From Bacteroidota bacterium (GTDB lineage: Bacteria; Bacteroidota; Bacteroidia; AKYH767-A; OLB10), in assembly GCA_016721435.1 (NCBI GenBank), contig JADKIC010000003.1, forward strand, positions 212,116 to 276,115: 64,000 bases of DNA, written 5' to 3'. Below are positions 23,801 to 33,258 of this stretch, in pieces. Both the position numbers and the translations under genes were made by a program. The notes under the pieces were generated by a model. It had not been told where the DNA came from. It saw only the letters and a program-made list of their open reading frames with translations, and made no database searches. Position 1 is the stretch's first letter. Every line of letters begins with the position of its first letter.

Positions 23801-25374
23801 GCAGATGGATTTGTCGCATCATAAATGTATACGGAGCCTTGTCTTCTGAATTCTATTTTGAGGGAATCATTACCTAATTTGAACTTAGCAAAGCTGGAGT
23901 TAGGTGCATTACCGATGGTATTCGCATCCACCATTTGAGCAGCTGTAATCACATATTTATTTGCACCATTTAATTTGCGTACCGCCACAAGTTTTCTTGC
24001 ATCACCGGTATAGAAAAGGTATTTAGGATTGTTAGGCTGTAATGTAGTAGTAGTAAGGAAGTATCTTGGTACATCTCCTTCTAACAAAGTTCCATTACGC
24101 AAGAATTCTTCATAGCGGGAAACAATTCCTTGAGTATAAACCGGCATTACAGTTTGCCATCCCCAATTTTTGGCATCCGGGAAAGGTGTTGAAAGATTGA
24201 AAAATCCGGTATAGAAGAATTCTGATCCCCAGGCAGCAAGTACTTTAAGGCAGGCAAGATATTGAGCAGGACGTGGGTTTTGTGTTTCATCAGCATTCCA
24301 ACCGGCACAAACAAAAGGTGACATTAAGCTATCGCCGGCTTTCTCTTCAAAGTACTTGCAATCAGCAAACCAACCCAAACCATGCCATGCCCCTGCCCAT
24401 GCCTTCCAGTTATCCGGCCAGCGCAAATAGAAATCTCCTGTTGAATAGTGATGTCCATTGATTTTAGATTGGATTGCTTTACCTCTTGGCCATACCGGAC
24501 GATAATCGGATTGTCCGTCAAGACCATAAAATGTGTAAGCTGTACTTGGACTGATAGACATAAACTGATCACGATAAAGACTTACCTGATCGGCATATTT
24601 GCGACCGCGATAATCATTAATTGATTCAGTAGTTTTACTTGCCGGATATCCTAAATTCAGGTAATCCGCTTTAACCACAGGATCGTTATCAATTACTTTT
24701 CCATTAAGACTCATTAAGTACATAGCCTCTCCGTTATCATTCATAATATCGAGAGGCCTTCCCAATGCATTTAATAAATTTTGAAAATAGGGTTTCAGAT
24801 AATTGCCATCTGAAATGAGGGTAGAGTTCGGTGCAGTAGGAGAGAAGTATTTAACCCCGCTTACCACATTTCCACCCATATCAAGGTATTGACCGCTGGA
24901 ATTCCTTACATAATTATCCGGCGTTAGATTTTGACTGGTGATAAGTGGTGTTTGATTCATTAAACAGATTGCTGAAGTCTTGTACGAAGGATTTCTTTTT
25001 GCAATTGCTGCAAATGCTCCCGGTGTTGAAGTAACAGTATCCGTATAAGAGCTGGCTGTTCCGTATGAATCAATCTTCCCGTTAATCATAAAATAGTAAT
25101 TCCAGTTTTTGTAGAATTCCTCATTATTAACTTTCGCCGTGGCTACCATTTGGGTACGTGATACTCCGGGTTGCTGCCAACCGGAGAAATATTCAATATC
25201 AAACCAAATGAAATTTCGATTCAGGGTATGCCCGGGTTTAAGTCGGGGCAACGGATACGATTGTAGCTGTTGCGTTGCTGATAACGTCCCGGTGGCGAAC
25301 TCCATCGGATCCGTTTGAGCGTTGGTTAATCCCACTACACCCAGTAATGAAATCAATAGTAGTAATTTCTTCAT
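20857..25374 (-). CDS. Multidomain T9SS-secreted protein, paralogue 1, with an internal TAA
   Basis: About 1,505 codons. The start at 25374 gives the signal peptide MKKLLLLISLLGVVGLTNAQ; an ATG eight codons earlier would only add charged residues. Residues 21 to about 560 form a large domain of unknown family with WAGAWHGLGWFADCKYFE, GWNADETQNPRPAQYL and YGLDGQSDYRP; it looks like a secreted enzyme with a barrel fold. Then comes a carbohydrate-binding-like domain (SKDFELEAEL...) and five Ig/PKD-like repeats with CQGGSVTLTAS and W(S/A)xGxTT. Three fibronectin type III-like domains follow, and last a type A T9SS sorting domain (GYPNPVNDILFYSF to FRFSVQ). An in-frame TAA at 22534-22536 interrupts the fourth Ig-like repeat at YLW*PGGQTT; the frame continues unchanged on both sides. 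It is exported to the cell surface. Confidence 0.8.
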
Positions 25375-25685
25375 TGCTGTTTTTTTTGTTTTTGGCACGA
25401 GCTTTGTGCTGCTGTTGTCGATTTGTTATTTTTAATGCAGGCAAGATATTCGCACACGGGAAGGTTTGCTGACCTTTCTATATGTATTCTTGTCTTTGAA
25501 AGATTTATAAAATATTTATATAGGGAATTCCATGGAAAGATTGAATTCTCTTCCTTTAATTGAAAATAGGTTGAATTTATTTTAGAAATCCGATGGGATT
25601 CTGATGTAAGGAAATCGGGTTAAACTTATTTTTAATGAATAATGGCCGAATAAACATTTCAAAATTGAAAATCTTCGTCAAATTA
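25375..25685. other. Spacer upstream of paralogue 1
   Basis: AT-rich DNA of about 310 bases with no coding frame. It must hold the promoter of paralogue 1; the best candidate is a weak TATCTTG near 25444-25450 on the minus strand. Confidence 0.4.
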
Positions 25686-25712
25686 AAAAGCCCCGCATTT
25701 TGCGGGGCTTTT
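25686..25712 (-). terminator. Rho-independent terminator downstream of paralogue 2
   Basis: A 12-bp perfect stem (25686-25697 with 25701-25712) has a TTT loop and T runs on both strands. It lies 105 bases after the paralogue 2 stop. Confidence 0.9.
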
Positions 25713-25817
25713 AGTAAAATTCTTAATTATTGATTAATTCAAACTACCTCATTCACTGTTTGATCTGCAGTTTTTATATAATTCTTTTATATTTAATCCA
25801 CAGATCATCTCTGAAAA

Positions 25818-28800
25818 TTATTTCGTTGAAACCAATTTAATTCGTTTGGTTGCTTCCGGCGTAATAATTTCAGCCATGTAGATGCCATTTGAAAGGTGTG
25901 TGGTGGCATAATCTATTCTTGTTTCCCCCTCACTTACCATTGATTTCTCAAGGATAACATCGATTAATTTTCCGGTGGCATCAAACAATCGAATAGATAC
26001 TTCTGATGCTTGAGCAAGTTCAAAAGCAAAAGTCGTGTTATTGCTGAATGGGTTCGGATACGCCATGAACATCGGCTCTCCTGCAAGTACTTCACCTTCT
26101 CTGCAGGGTACAGTTACATTAAATGAATTGGAATAGGTGCTGCACATTCCCAAATAGGCTCGCAGTTTATAAACTCCCGCTGATGATGCAGTATAATAAT
26201 TTCTGGTTCCCCAGTAAGCTAAATTATTATTCTTATACCAAATATAGAAGGTGGCATTAGAGTTGGTCACATTAAAGGTGACGTTACCACCCTGACAGAA
26301 ATTTAAGGGGCCATTAGGTGTAACGGTGAATGTGGGCGATGGTCTCACGGTTACTGTTGTTGCGGATGAAGTAGCAAAACAACCTCCTGATTGCGTAACC
26401 CTCACCGTGTAATTTCCACCTGTAGTTGCAGAAATTGATTGAGTTGTTGCGCCGTTTGACCATAGGTATGCAGTTCCTGAACTTGCAGTTAACGTTACAC
26501 TTCCTCTCCTGACAGAATGATAATGATCCACCCGCATTTATTGTCGGTGTTGGTGCATTTCCTGTTCCAATGGTAACTGTAGTCGCTGCAGAAGTTGCAG
26601 AACAGCCACCGGTTTGCGACACTCTGACAGTATAATTACCTGCTGTAGTTACATTGATGGAATTCGTAGTTGCACCATTGGACCAAAGATAAGCGGTGCC
26701 GCTGCTTGCTGTTAATGTTACACTGCCACCGCTACAAAAAGATGTAGGACCATTCGCTGAAATGGTTGGCGTAGGCGCAGAACCGATAGTAATTGTAGTC
26801 GCTGAAGAAGTCGCAGAACATCCGCCACTTTGCGTAACTCTAACAGTATAACTTCCTGCTGAAGAAACAGTGATAGCATTAGTAGTAGCGCCATTGGACC
26901 ATAAGTAAGCAGTGCCGGTGCTGGCAGTTAGGGTTACGTTGCCTCCTGAACAGAAGGTGGTAGGTCCGTTTGCAGAAATTGTTGGAGTTGTTGCTGAACC
27001 AATCGAAACTGTGGTTATCGAAGAGGTAGCAGAGCAACCACCACTTTGCGTAACTTTAACTGTATAATTTCCTGCTGATGAAGTGGTAATCGCTTTAGTT
27101 GTTGCGCCATTCGACCATAAATAGGCTGTGCCGGTACTTGCAGTCAAAGTGACATTGCCACCGGTGCAGAATGTTGTTGGTCCGCTGGCAGTAATGGTTG
27201 GAGTAGGTGCTGTACCTATTGTTACTGCTGTTACTGCAGATGTTGCAGAGCAACCGCCGGTTTGAGTAACCCTCACTGTATAATTGCCCGCACTGCTCAC
27301 TGTGATAGCATTCGTTGTCGCACCGTTAGACCAAAGATATGCAGTTCCAGAACTGGCCGTTAGAACAACACTTCCTCCTGTACACAAGGTGGTAGATCCA
27401 TTTGCGCTTATTGTTGGAGTAGGAGCTGTACCAACTGTTACATTCGTTAATGCAGAAGCTGATGTACAACCACCACTTTGCGTTACTGTAACTTTATAAC
27501 TACCCGCAGTTGTTGCGGTAATTGTTTTGGCTGTTGAACCTGTAGACCATAAATAAGCAATCCCGGTATTGGCAGTTAAGGAAACACTACCACCACTGCA
27601 AAGTGCAGTAGATCCGCTGGCTGTAATGGTTGATGGCGTTACTGCATTTACCGTAACGGTTGTTACTGGTGAAGTAGCAGAACCGGCACCTGAATTTACA
27701 GTTACTGTATAGTTACCCGAAGTAGAAACAGTAATAGATTGTGTTGTTGCTCCATTCGACCATGAATAGGAAGTGCCTGAGTTTGCTGTTAAAGTAACTG
27801 ATCCACCGGTACAAAAAGTAGTAGCTCCGCTAGGCGTAATGGTTGCACTTGCTGTTGCGGAGCAAGGAGAAGCGAAAGGAGACTGAATATTACCTGAGTT
27901 CTGGGTGATAATTATTTGATCGATTTCAAGGGTAGAATTCGTAGGTGTAACCGTGATCTTGTGATTTCCGGGTGTCAGGCTAGCGTAGGTGATTTGTTGT
28001 CCGCTAGTACCATCGTAGCGGTACCATGTCCAGGTGTTTCCTTTTACACAAGGAACGGTATTGGTTTGACCATTATCAAGTTTTACCGAAAATCCGCTGG
28101 TTCCTCCGTTAGCACTTCTGGCACGAACCCATACATAATGATTAACTCCGCTAGTTCCTCTTGGATTGATATTGTATTCAACACCATTTAGATTTGTAAA
28201 AGATACAAATGAAGTGAAGTTTGAATAATCATTTGCTGCGGTACCTGAAGGCACTTCTGTTTTAATGCTAAATCCATTCGGTGTATTGTCAAATACTTCA
28301 GCTTCCAGCACGAAATCTTTTGACCATCTTTCCGGATGCTCATATTGATGCCAGCGGTCCAATTGATAAAATACTTTTGCAGAGGTATTACTTGCATCAT
28401 AAATATAAACGGAACCTTGTCTTCTGAATTCTAATTTAATGGAATCATTGCCTAATTTAAATTTACCATAGCTAACCATTGGAGCATTTCCCACGGTATT
28501 CGCATCAACCATTTGTGCGGCTGTAATGACATATTTGTTTGCACCATTCAGTTTGCGGACAGCAACAAGTTGTTCTGCTGTCGCCCGTATAAAACAGGTA
28601 TTTGGGATTGTCAGGTTGTAAGGTGGTGTTGGTTAAGAAATACCTTGGAACATCTCCTTCAAGCAATGTGCCTTGCTTCAGATAGTTTTCCCATCTTGAT
28701 GTTACTGCCTGAGCATAAACAGGCATAACTGTTTGCCATCCCCAGTTTTTCGAATCCTGAAAAGGAGTAGAAAGAAAAATATGCAGGGTAGAAGAATTCG

Positions 28801-29954
28801 GATCCCCATGCAGAAAGAATTTTCAATAAGGAAAGATATTGTGCAGGTCTTACGTTTTGTGTTTCATCTGCATTCCATCCGGCAGTACAAAATGGTGACA
28901 TCAAACTATCTCCCTGTTGTAATTCAAAATACTTGCAATCTGCAAACCATCCGAGTCCATGCCATGCTCCGGCCCATGCTTTCCAGTTATTTGGCCATCT
29001 TACATAAAGATCACCGGTTGGATAATATCTGCCATTGATTTTTGATTGAATGAATTTACTTTTAGACCAAACCGGGCGATAATCCGATTGGCCGTCTAAC
29101 CCGTAATAAGTATATGCAGTTTGTGGACTGGCAGACATAAACTCATTACGATATAGCTGCATAAACTGAGTATACTTTTGTCCACGATAGTTATTGATAG
29201 AAGTAGCGGTCTTAGTTGCCGGAAATCCCAATGCATTATAGTCAGCTAGTACGGCAGGGTCATTATTAACAACGCCACCATTTAAGCTGATGAGTCGCAA
29301 GGATTCACCATTGTCATTTAAAACGTCTAAAGGCCGGCCTAAGGCTGTCACTAAATTACTCAAATAATTTTTCAAATAAGCTCCATCCTGTTGTAACAAA
29401 GCTCCCGGTGCTGCAGGGGAAAAATACTGGCCGGAGGTAATTACATTTCCGCTCAGATCGAGATATTGTCCGCTTGAGTTTCTGATATAATTGCTAGGTG
29501 CCAGAGTAGAACTATTTACATTGCCAGGGATCTGGTTCATCAGACAAATAGCTGAAGTTTTGATCGATGGATCTCTTTTCGCCACATTAACAAATGCACC
29601 CGGTAGTGATTGAATGGTGTCAATATAATCATATGGATTGCCGTAAGAAGTAATGTTTGGGCTAATCACATAATAGTAGTTCCAGTTTTTATAGAACTCC
29701 ATATTATTCGTTTTGGCATCTATTACCATTTGAGGACGAAGTACTCCTGTTTGGCCCCATCGTGAAAAATAGGCGATGTCGAACCAGTTAAAATTTCGGT
29801 TCATTTTATGGCCCGGTTGGAATCTTGGAAGCGGATATGAGAAAAGTTGCTGTTGAGCAGTCAGGTTTCCGGTGGCATATTCCAACGGATCCGTTTGAGC
29901 ATTCACTAATCCCACCGTGCTAAAGATGGAGATTATTAAGAGCAGTTTTTTCAT
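25818..29954 (-). CDS. Multidomain T9SS-secreted protein, paralogue 2, three frame breaks
   Basis: About 1,378 codons, a tandem paralogue of the gene at 20857-25374. It has the signal peptide MKKLLLIISIFSTVGLVNAQ and the same large N-terminal domain with YGLDGQSDYRP, WAGAWHGLGWFADCKYFE and GWNADETQNVRPAQYL. The same carbohydrate-binding-like domain follows, then eight Ig/PKD-like repeats of about 80 residues (CTGGSVTLTA..., YLWSNGATT...). A type A T9SS sorting domain (AYPNPFSNNTTFAFEL to KRIKLVSTK) ends the protein. It lacks the fibronectin domains of paralogue 1. Frame breaks are at the T run near 28773, near 28588 and near 26515. The middle Ig repeats are close copies of one another, so slippage or misassembly there is possible. 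The function of the N-terminal domain is unknown. Confidence 0.82.
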
Positions 29955-30103
29955 TTTTTTTGGTTTGTGTTTTTTGGTACTAACTAAATATTTTGGTTTG
30001 TGTTGATTGTTAATTGCTTCAGTTTGGGCAATAGTATTCTCCTTCCTTGATAGGAGTATTTTTTTGAAATATTAAATTGGTATTGGTTTTACTCTGTGTT
30101 GGC

Positions 30104-30133
30104 CAAATGTATCAATAAAGATGTAACAACAAA
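30104..30133 (-). promoter_or_regulatory. Promoter of paralogue 2
   Basis: On the minus strand TTTG (30133-30130), an 18-base spacer and TACATTTG (30111-30104) match the Bacteroidota consensus. The predicted leader is about 145 bases. Confidence 0.6.
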
Positions 30134-30462
30134 CAACTTTGCGGCTGCAATATCTTAATTATTTGATAATCAATACAAAAAAAATGAAATTGTCGATAAA
30201 AAAACGCAATTGACCAATAAAAAATTGATATTCACCATCATTTTTGAATCGTTCGCCCATATCAAAAGTGGGTATTCGCCATTAGAATCCGGCCATTCGC
30301 TTAAAAAAAATTAATTTTTGACCTATAGATCGAAGCCGTTCACCCTTTAAAGGGTTGATTTCACTAAAAGAATAAATTATAAATAAGTCGATTAACTGCC
30401 TTTAACCGGTTTAATATTTCTGAATCGGTTGATCAGGTAAGAGAGTATGATAAGAGTCATAA
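30134..30462. other. Spacer between the sorting-domain mini protein and paralogue 2
   Basis: Very AT-rich, with several runs of five to eight A (near 30178 and 30303). I see no coding frame and no clear terminator. Confidence 0.45.
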
Positions 30463-30915
30463 CTATAAAATTACGTTCAGGTTGCCTTCTTTGTTTTGTC
30501 GTTGTCCATTGGGGCTGCCAGCAGAGACTTTGTAAACATATGTCCCCATAGGAACCTTTTGACCACCATATGTTCCATCCCAACGCTCATTACTATTCGA
30601 AGTTTCAAATATTAATTGCCCCCATCGGTTAAAGATTTGCATGCGGAAGTCCTTTATGGCTTCACCTGCTACCCCAAACGTGTCGTTCAGTCCGTCACCA
30701 TTAGGGGTGAAAGTGTTTGGAATATATAGACTCATGGCAGGAATAATCTCCACCTCATTAGAAATACTAAACACCAATGGTTGTCCCGATTTATAAGCAA
30801 TGACTCGATATTTTCGGCTTAAGGAAACCTGTGCATCAGAACTTTCGGTGATGCACAGCATTAGAAATAAAAGCATAAAGCTTTTCGTGAATACAGACTG
30901 ACTTGATTGTTGCAT
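30463..30915 (-). CDS. Mini protein with type B T9SS sorting domain (gliding-motility C-terminal domain)
   Basis: Only 150 residues: a signal peptide up to about residue 29 (ESSDAQ), about 35 residues of linker, and then the complete gliding-associated C-terminal domain. Diagnostic stretches are YIPNTFTPNGDGLNDTF, MQIFNRWGQLIFE and WDGTYGGQKVPMGTYVYKV. Normally this domain ends proteins of several hundred to thousands of residues. Here the cargo part is almost absent. It may be a decayed C-terminus that gained a signal peptide, or a genuine small surface protein. It shares strand with the two larger T9SS cargo genes downstream. The frame is intact. Confidence 0.85.
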   Translation of the reverse strand: MQQSSQSVFTKSFMLLFLMLCITESSDAQVSLSRKYRVIAYKSGQPLVFSISNEVEIIPAMSLYIPNTFTPNGDGLNDTFGVAGEAIKDFRMQIFNRWGQLIFETSNSNERWDGTYGGQKVPMGTYVYKVSAGSPNGQRQNKEGNLNVIL

Positions 30916-31231
30916 ATCCGTTAATTTGATGGATGCAAACTATCACCATTTCATTTCGACAGTTACTCATAATCTTGCATTGACACACTTATGTAAGATT
31001 TTACCCATTGATGATACTCGCTTAAATCTGTAATTGTGACCTAAAAGCGAAAAACATATGGGGCATTAAAACCGTTTCTTTTCTTCATTTAGGTAGTAAG
31101 AAATTAGTCAGTATTTGAAGAAGTTATCAGGAAACAGGTGCGTGTCAAGTCCAAATTCAATCGAAAAGTCTCATTTCGTATTCTTTAATATATTTGATGA
31201 ATAGATGAATTAATTCTAATAAACGAAAAGT
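30916..31231. other. Divergent spacer upstream of the mini protein and the CpeT-like gene
   Basis: AT-rich and without coding signal. A TATATTTG -7-like element at 31189-31196 lies 36 bases before the CpeT-like start; there is no TTTG at the right distance upstream. Confidence 0.4.
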
Positions 31232-31858
31232 ATGCTTGCTCGAAAATTTGTAGTTGCTGTTGGATTGCTAATCGTATTCGGTTTTAAATCTGAACAAGTA
31301 AATGCTCAGGATGTTTTGGTGAATCAACTGGCTGACTGGTTATCCGGTTCTTTTAATAGTAAAGAGCAGTCATTAAAGGACACTTCTTATTATCATATAA
31401 ATTTGGAAATAGTTCGGATTTGGCGGGATCGGCAGGACGGGATCTGGTTATATGTTGAGCAAGCTATGGCTGGAAATATGGAAAAACCCTATCGGCAACG
31501 GGCTTACAGACTCACCCAAACGGATAAAAACACCTTTGAAAGTGCGATTTATACCTTCAATGATCCTGTGAGATTTGCCGGTCGTCCTGAGCTGATCAAT
31601 AAACTACCGCTGGACAGTATTTATAAAAAAGAGGGTTGTTCAGTTTTCTTAACCTGGAATATCGAAGAGAACTCCTTTATAGGCAGTACCGGCGAAAGAA
31701 CTTGTCCTAGCGAATTGCGAGGCGCGAGCTATACAACTTCAGAAGTGAAGCTCAAGGAAAACATGATGCTCAGTTGGGATCGTGGCTTTAATGAGGATGG
31801 AATTCAGGTATGGGGAGCAGAGAAGGGAGGTTATATATTTCTCAAACAGAAAAAATAA
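31232..31858 (+). CDS. CpeT/CpcT family protein (lipocalin-like, chromophore lyase homologue)
   Basis: A 208-residue protein with a signal peptide ending VNAQ. The body follows the CpeT/CpcT family closely: LADWLSGSFNSKEQ, RIWRDRQDGIWLYVEQAMAG, KPYRQRAYRL, GCSVFLTW, FIGSTGERTCPSELRGASY and SWDRGFNEDGIQVWGAEKGG. In cyanobacteria these proteins attach bilins to phycobiliproteins. The present protein is secreted and sits in a genome region with no pigment genes, so it probably binds another small ligand, which is inference. Single gene, intact frame. Confidence 0.88.
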   Translation: MLARKFVVAVGLLIVFGFKSEQVNAQDVLVNQLADWLSGSFNSKEQSLKDTSYYHINLEIVRIWRDRQDGIWLYVEQAMAGNMEKPYRQRAYRLTQTDKNTFESAIYTFNDPVRFAGRPELINKLPLDSIYKKEGCSVFLTWNIEENSFIGSTGERTCPSELRGASYTTSEVKLKENMMLSWDRGFNEDGIQVWGAEKGGYIFLKQKK

Positions 31859-31872
31859 TTTTCAACAGCTGC

Positions 31873-31901
31873 TTTGAATTTTGATTTTTATACTATATTT
31901 G
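31873..31901 (+). promoter_or_regulatory. Promoter of a short leader transcript
   Basis: TTTG at 31873-31876, a 17-base spacer and TATATTTG at 31894-31901 match the Bacteroidota consensus. The start would be near 31907, about 12 bases before a 19-codon ORF. Confidence 0.6.
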
Positions 31902-31918
31902 ATTTTAAATCAGATACA

Positions 31919-31978
31919 ATGAAAGTTATTATTCTTTTTTATGATAATGAGTTGAAATTCCGGAATCGGTTATTATAA
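31919..31978 (+). CDS. Candidate 19-codon leader peptide
   Basis: An ATG 18 bases after a consensus -7 element opens MKVIILFYDNELKFRNRLL, and its stop codon TAA overlaps the first bases of a terminator stem. A promoter, a short ORF and a terminator ahead of a structural gene is the geometry of transcription attenuation, but the peptide has no run of one amino acid. It may equally be chance inside a small RNA. Confidence 0.35.
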   Translation: MKVIILFYDNELKFRNRLL

Positions 31979-32006
31979 AGGGCTGTATACTTATACGGCC
32001 CTTTTC
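31977..32006 (+). terminator. Terminator or attenuator hairpin before the coiled-coil gene
   Basis: Positions 31977-31989 pair with 31992-32004 (13 bp with one G-T), followed by a CTTTTCTATT tail. It lies 30 bases before the gene at 32035, so it can end the short upstream transcript or act as an attenuator. Confidence 0.7.
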
Positions 32007-32034
32007 TATTGTTGAAAGTAAACCTCTAAACCCA

Positions 32035-32424
32035 ATGGTTATGCATACTAAACAACAACTCAATGAAATGAAAAATGAACACGATCAATGGCAAGATCGT
32101 ATTCGTTTTTACAAAGATGAAATTTCTCATTTCAATAATCATCTTGGCCGATTGTCCTTATCAAGAAAAAGTGTTGACCTGATGGCCTCTGTAGAACATT
32201 TTCAAAATCAATTTATAAGGCAGAAAGAAGTGCTGGATATTATCAGGCATGATTTTAAACAACATGAAAACTTAATTGAGGCTTTAGAAGGCGGAAATGC
32301 TTCTGAACCCAATGATGGTATACAAAGAATACATTCTATTCAGCGAGATAAACTGGATCAATTCGAGCATATCTTTCATGAATTAAGAAATGATTTTAAT
32401 ATCTTCCTAAATAAGGCAGACTAA
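32035..32424 (+). CDS. Small coiled-coil protein of unknown function
   Basis: A 129-residue protein (or 127 from the ATG at 32041), highly charged, without signal peptide or membrane segment. Long heptad-like helices cover roughly residues 5-85 (QQLNEMKNEHDQWQDRIRFY, QFIRQKEVLDIIRHDFKQHE) and 98-125. The composition suggests a cytoplasmic helical bundle. I do not recognise a family. Its only visible upstream signals are the promoter at 31873-31901 and the intervening hairpin at 31977-32006, so expression may depend on readthrough. Confidence 0.65.
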   Translation: MVMHTKQQLNEMKNEHDQWQDRIRFYKDEISHFNNHLGRLSLSRKSVDLMASVEHFQNQFIRQKEVLDIIRHDFKQHENLIEALEGGNASEPNDGIQRIHSIQRDKLDQFEHIFHELRNDFNIFLNKAD

Positions 32425-32463
32425 ATCAAGCTTTAGAAAATAGAAATCATAGCTATTGCTATC

Positions 32464-32487
32464 AGCAGAAGAATGAATTCTTCTGCT
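32464..32487. terminator. Hairpin between convergent genes
   Basis: A 10-bp perfect stem (32464-32473 with 32478-32487) with a TGAA loop lies between the ends of the coiled-coil gene and the ABC ATPase. There is no strong T tract on either side, so terminator function is only likely by position. Confidence 0.45.
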
Positions 32488-32618
32488 ATAAAAAGTATTT
32501 GCTGTTTTCTATCGGTTGTGGAATTTGACATGGTTATTACAAGGGCTTTTTCCATGACCAAGGTAATTGCAATTGTAAATAATGTTGAAACTATTTCGAG
32601 TAAAAACTTTCAAGAATA

Positions 32619-33245
32619 TTACACTTTGAAATCGTGTAAGTCAATTCTTCTTTCACAAAAAGAAATCTCATCCTCTATGTTATTAGAGCAAATGATGATC
32701 GTCTTTTTGGATGCATATTCATTGATTAAATTTTTATACCAAGCGACGCCCTTTTTGTCTAGATTTGAAAGAGGTTCATCTAATAGTAAAACCGGAACAT
32801 CACTTAATACAGCCAATGCGAGTTTGATCCGCTGTTTCATTCCTGAAGAGAAGTGTTTTATGGGTTTGTTTCTACTTTCATCCAGCTCAATTATTGAAAT
32901 AAGTTCCTTTTCATTCATGGAGTGCAGAAATGGTTTAAAGGAAGAGTAAAAGGAAATCAATTCATGCATGTTGTATTCCTCATGCATATCCAGATACGGT
33001 GCTGCGAGACTTATTTTTTTATACCAGTCCTCCGATTTTATTTCCGCATTATCGTATAAATAGTGAATAGTTCCTTCGTTTAATGATTGAAAGCCACTTA
33101 TAGTTTGTAGCAATGTTGATTTTCCGGAACCATTAAAACCTATAATTGCGATTTTTTCAAAAGGATCAATTTGGAAATTCAGATTTCGGAATATCCATTG
33201 ATGGAGAAATTTCTTACCGGCAGATTTTAACTGAATTGTTATCAA
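32619..33245 (-). CDS. Lone ABC transporter ATP-binding protein at the end of the lpx cluster
   Basis: A 208-residue ATPase: Walker A GFNGSGKST, signature FSSGMKQR, Walker B VLLLDEPLSNLDKKG. It is short, a bare ATPase core, and closest in look to CcmA-like or small exporter subunits. No permease gene lies next to it. It starts 13 bases after the lpxA stop on the same strand, so it is probably transcribed with the lipid A genes; whether it serves envelope lipid export is only a suggestion from position. The frame is intact. Confidence 0.88.
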   Translation of the reverse strand: MITIQLKSAGKKFLHQWIFRNLNFQIDPFEKIAIIGFNGSGKSTLLQTISGFQSLNEGTIHYLYDNAEIKSEDWYKKISLAAPYLDMHEEYNMHELISFYSSFKPFLHSMNEKELISIIELDESRNKPIKHFSSGMKQRIKLALAVLSDVPVLLLDEPLSNLDKKGVAWYKNLINEYASKKTIIICSNNIEDEISFCERRIDLHDFKV

Positions 33246-33258
33246 AATGATATTTGTA

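Noticed and set aside
22534..26540. Possible selenocysteine or programmed frameshift sites at gene breaks
   Set aside because: The breaks fall in many unrelated genes, mostly at homopolymers, with no conserved slippery site plus structure; error is simpler. The TAA at 22534 is not a UGA.
32473..32949. Plus-strand open frame of 158 codons
   Set aside because: It is antisense to the ABC ATPase at 32619-33245, which has all the ATPase motifs.
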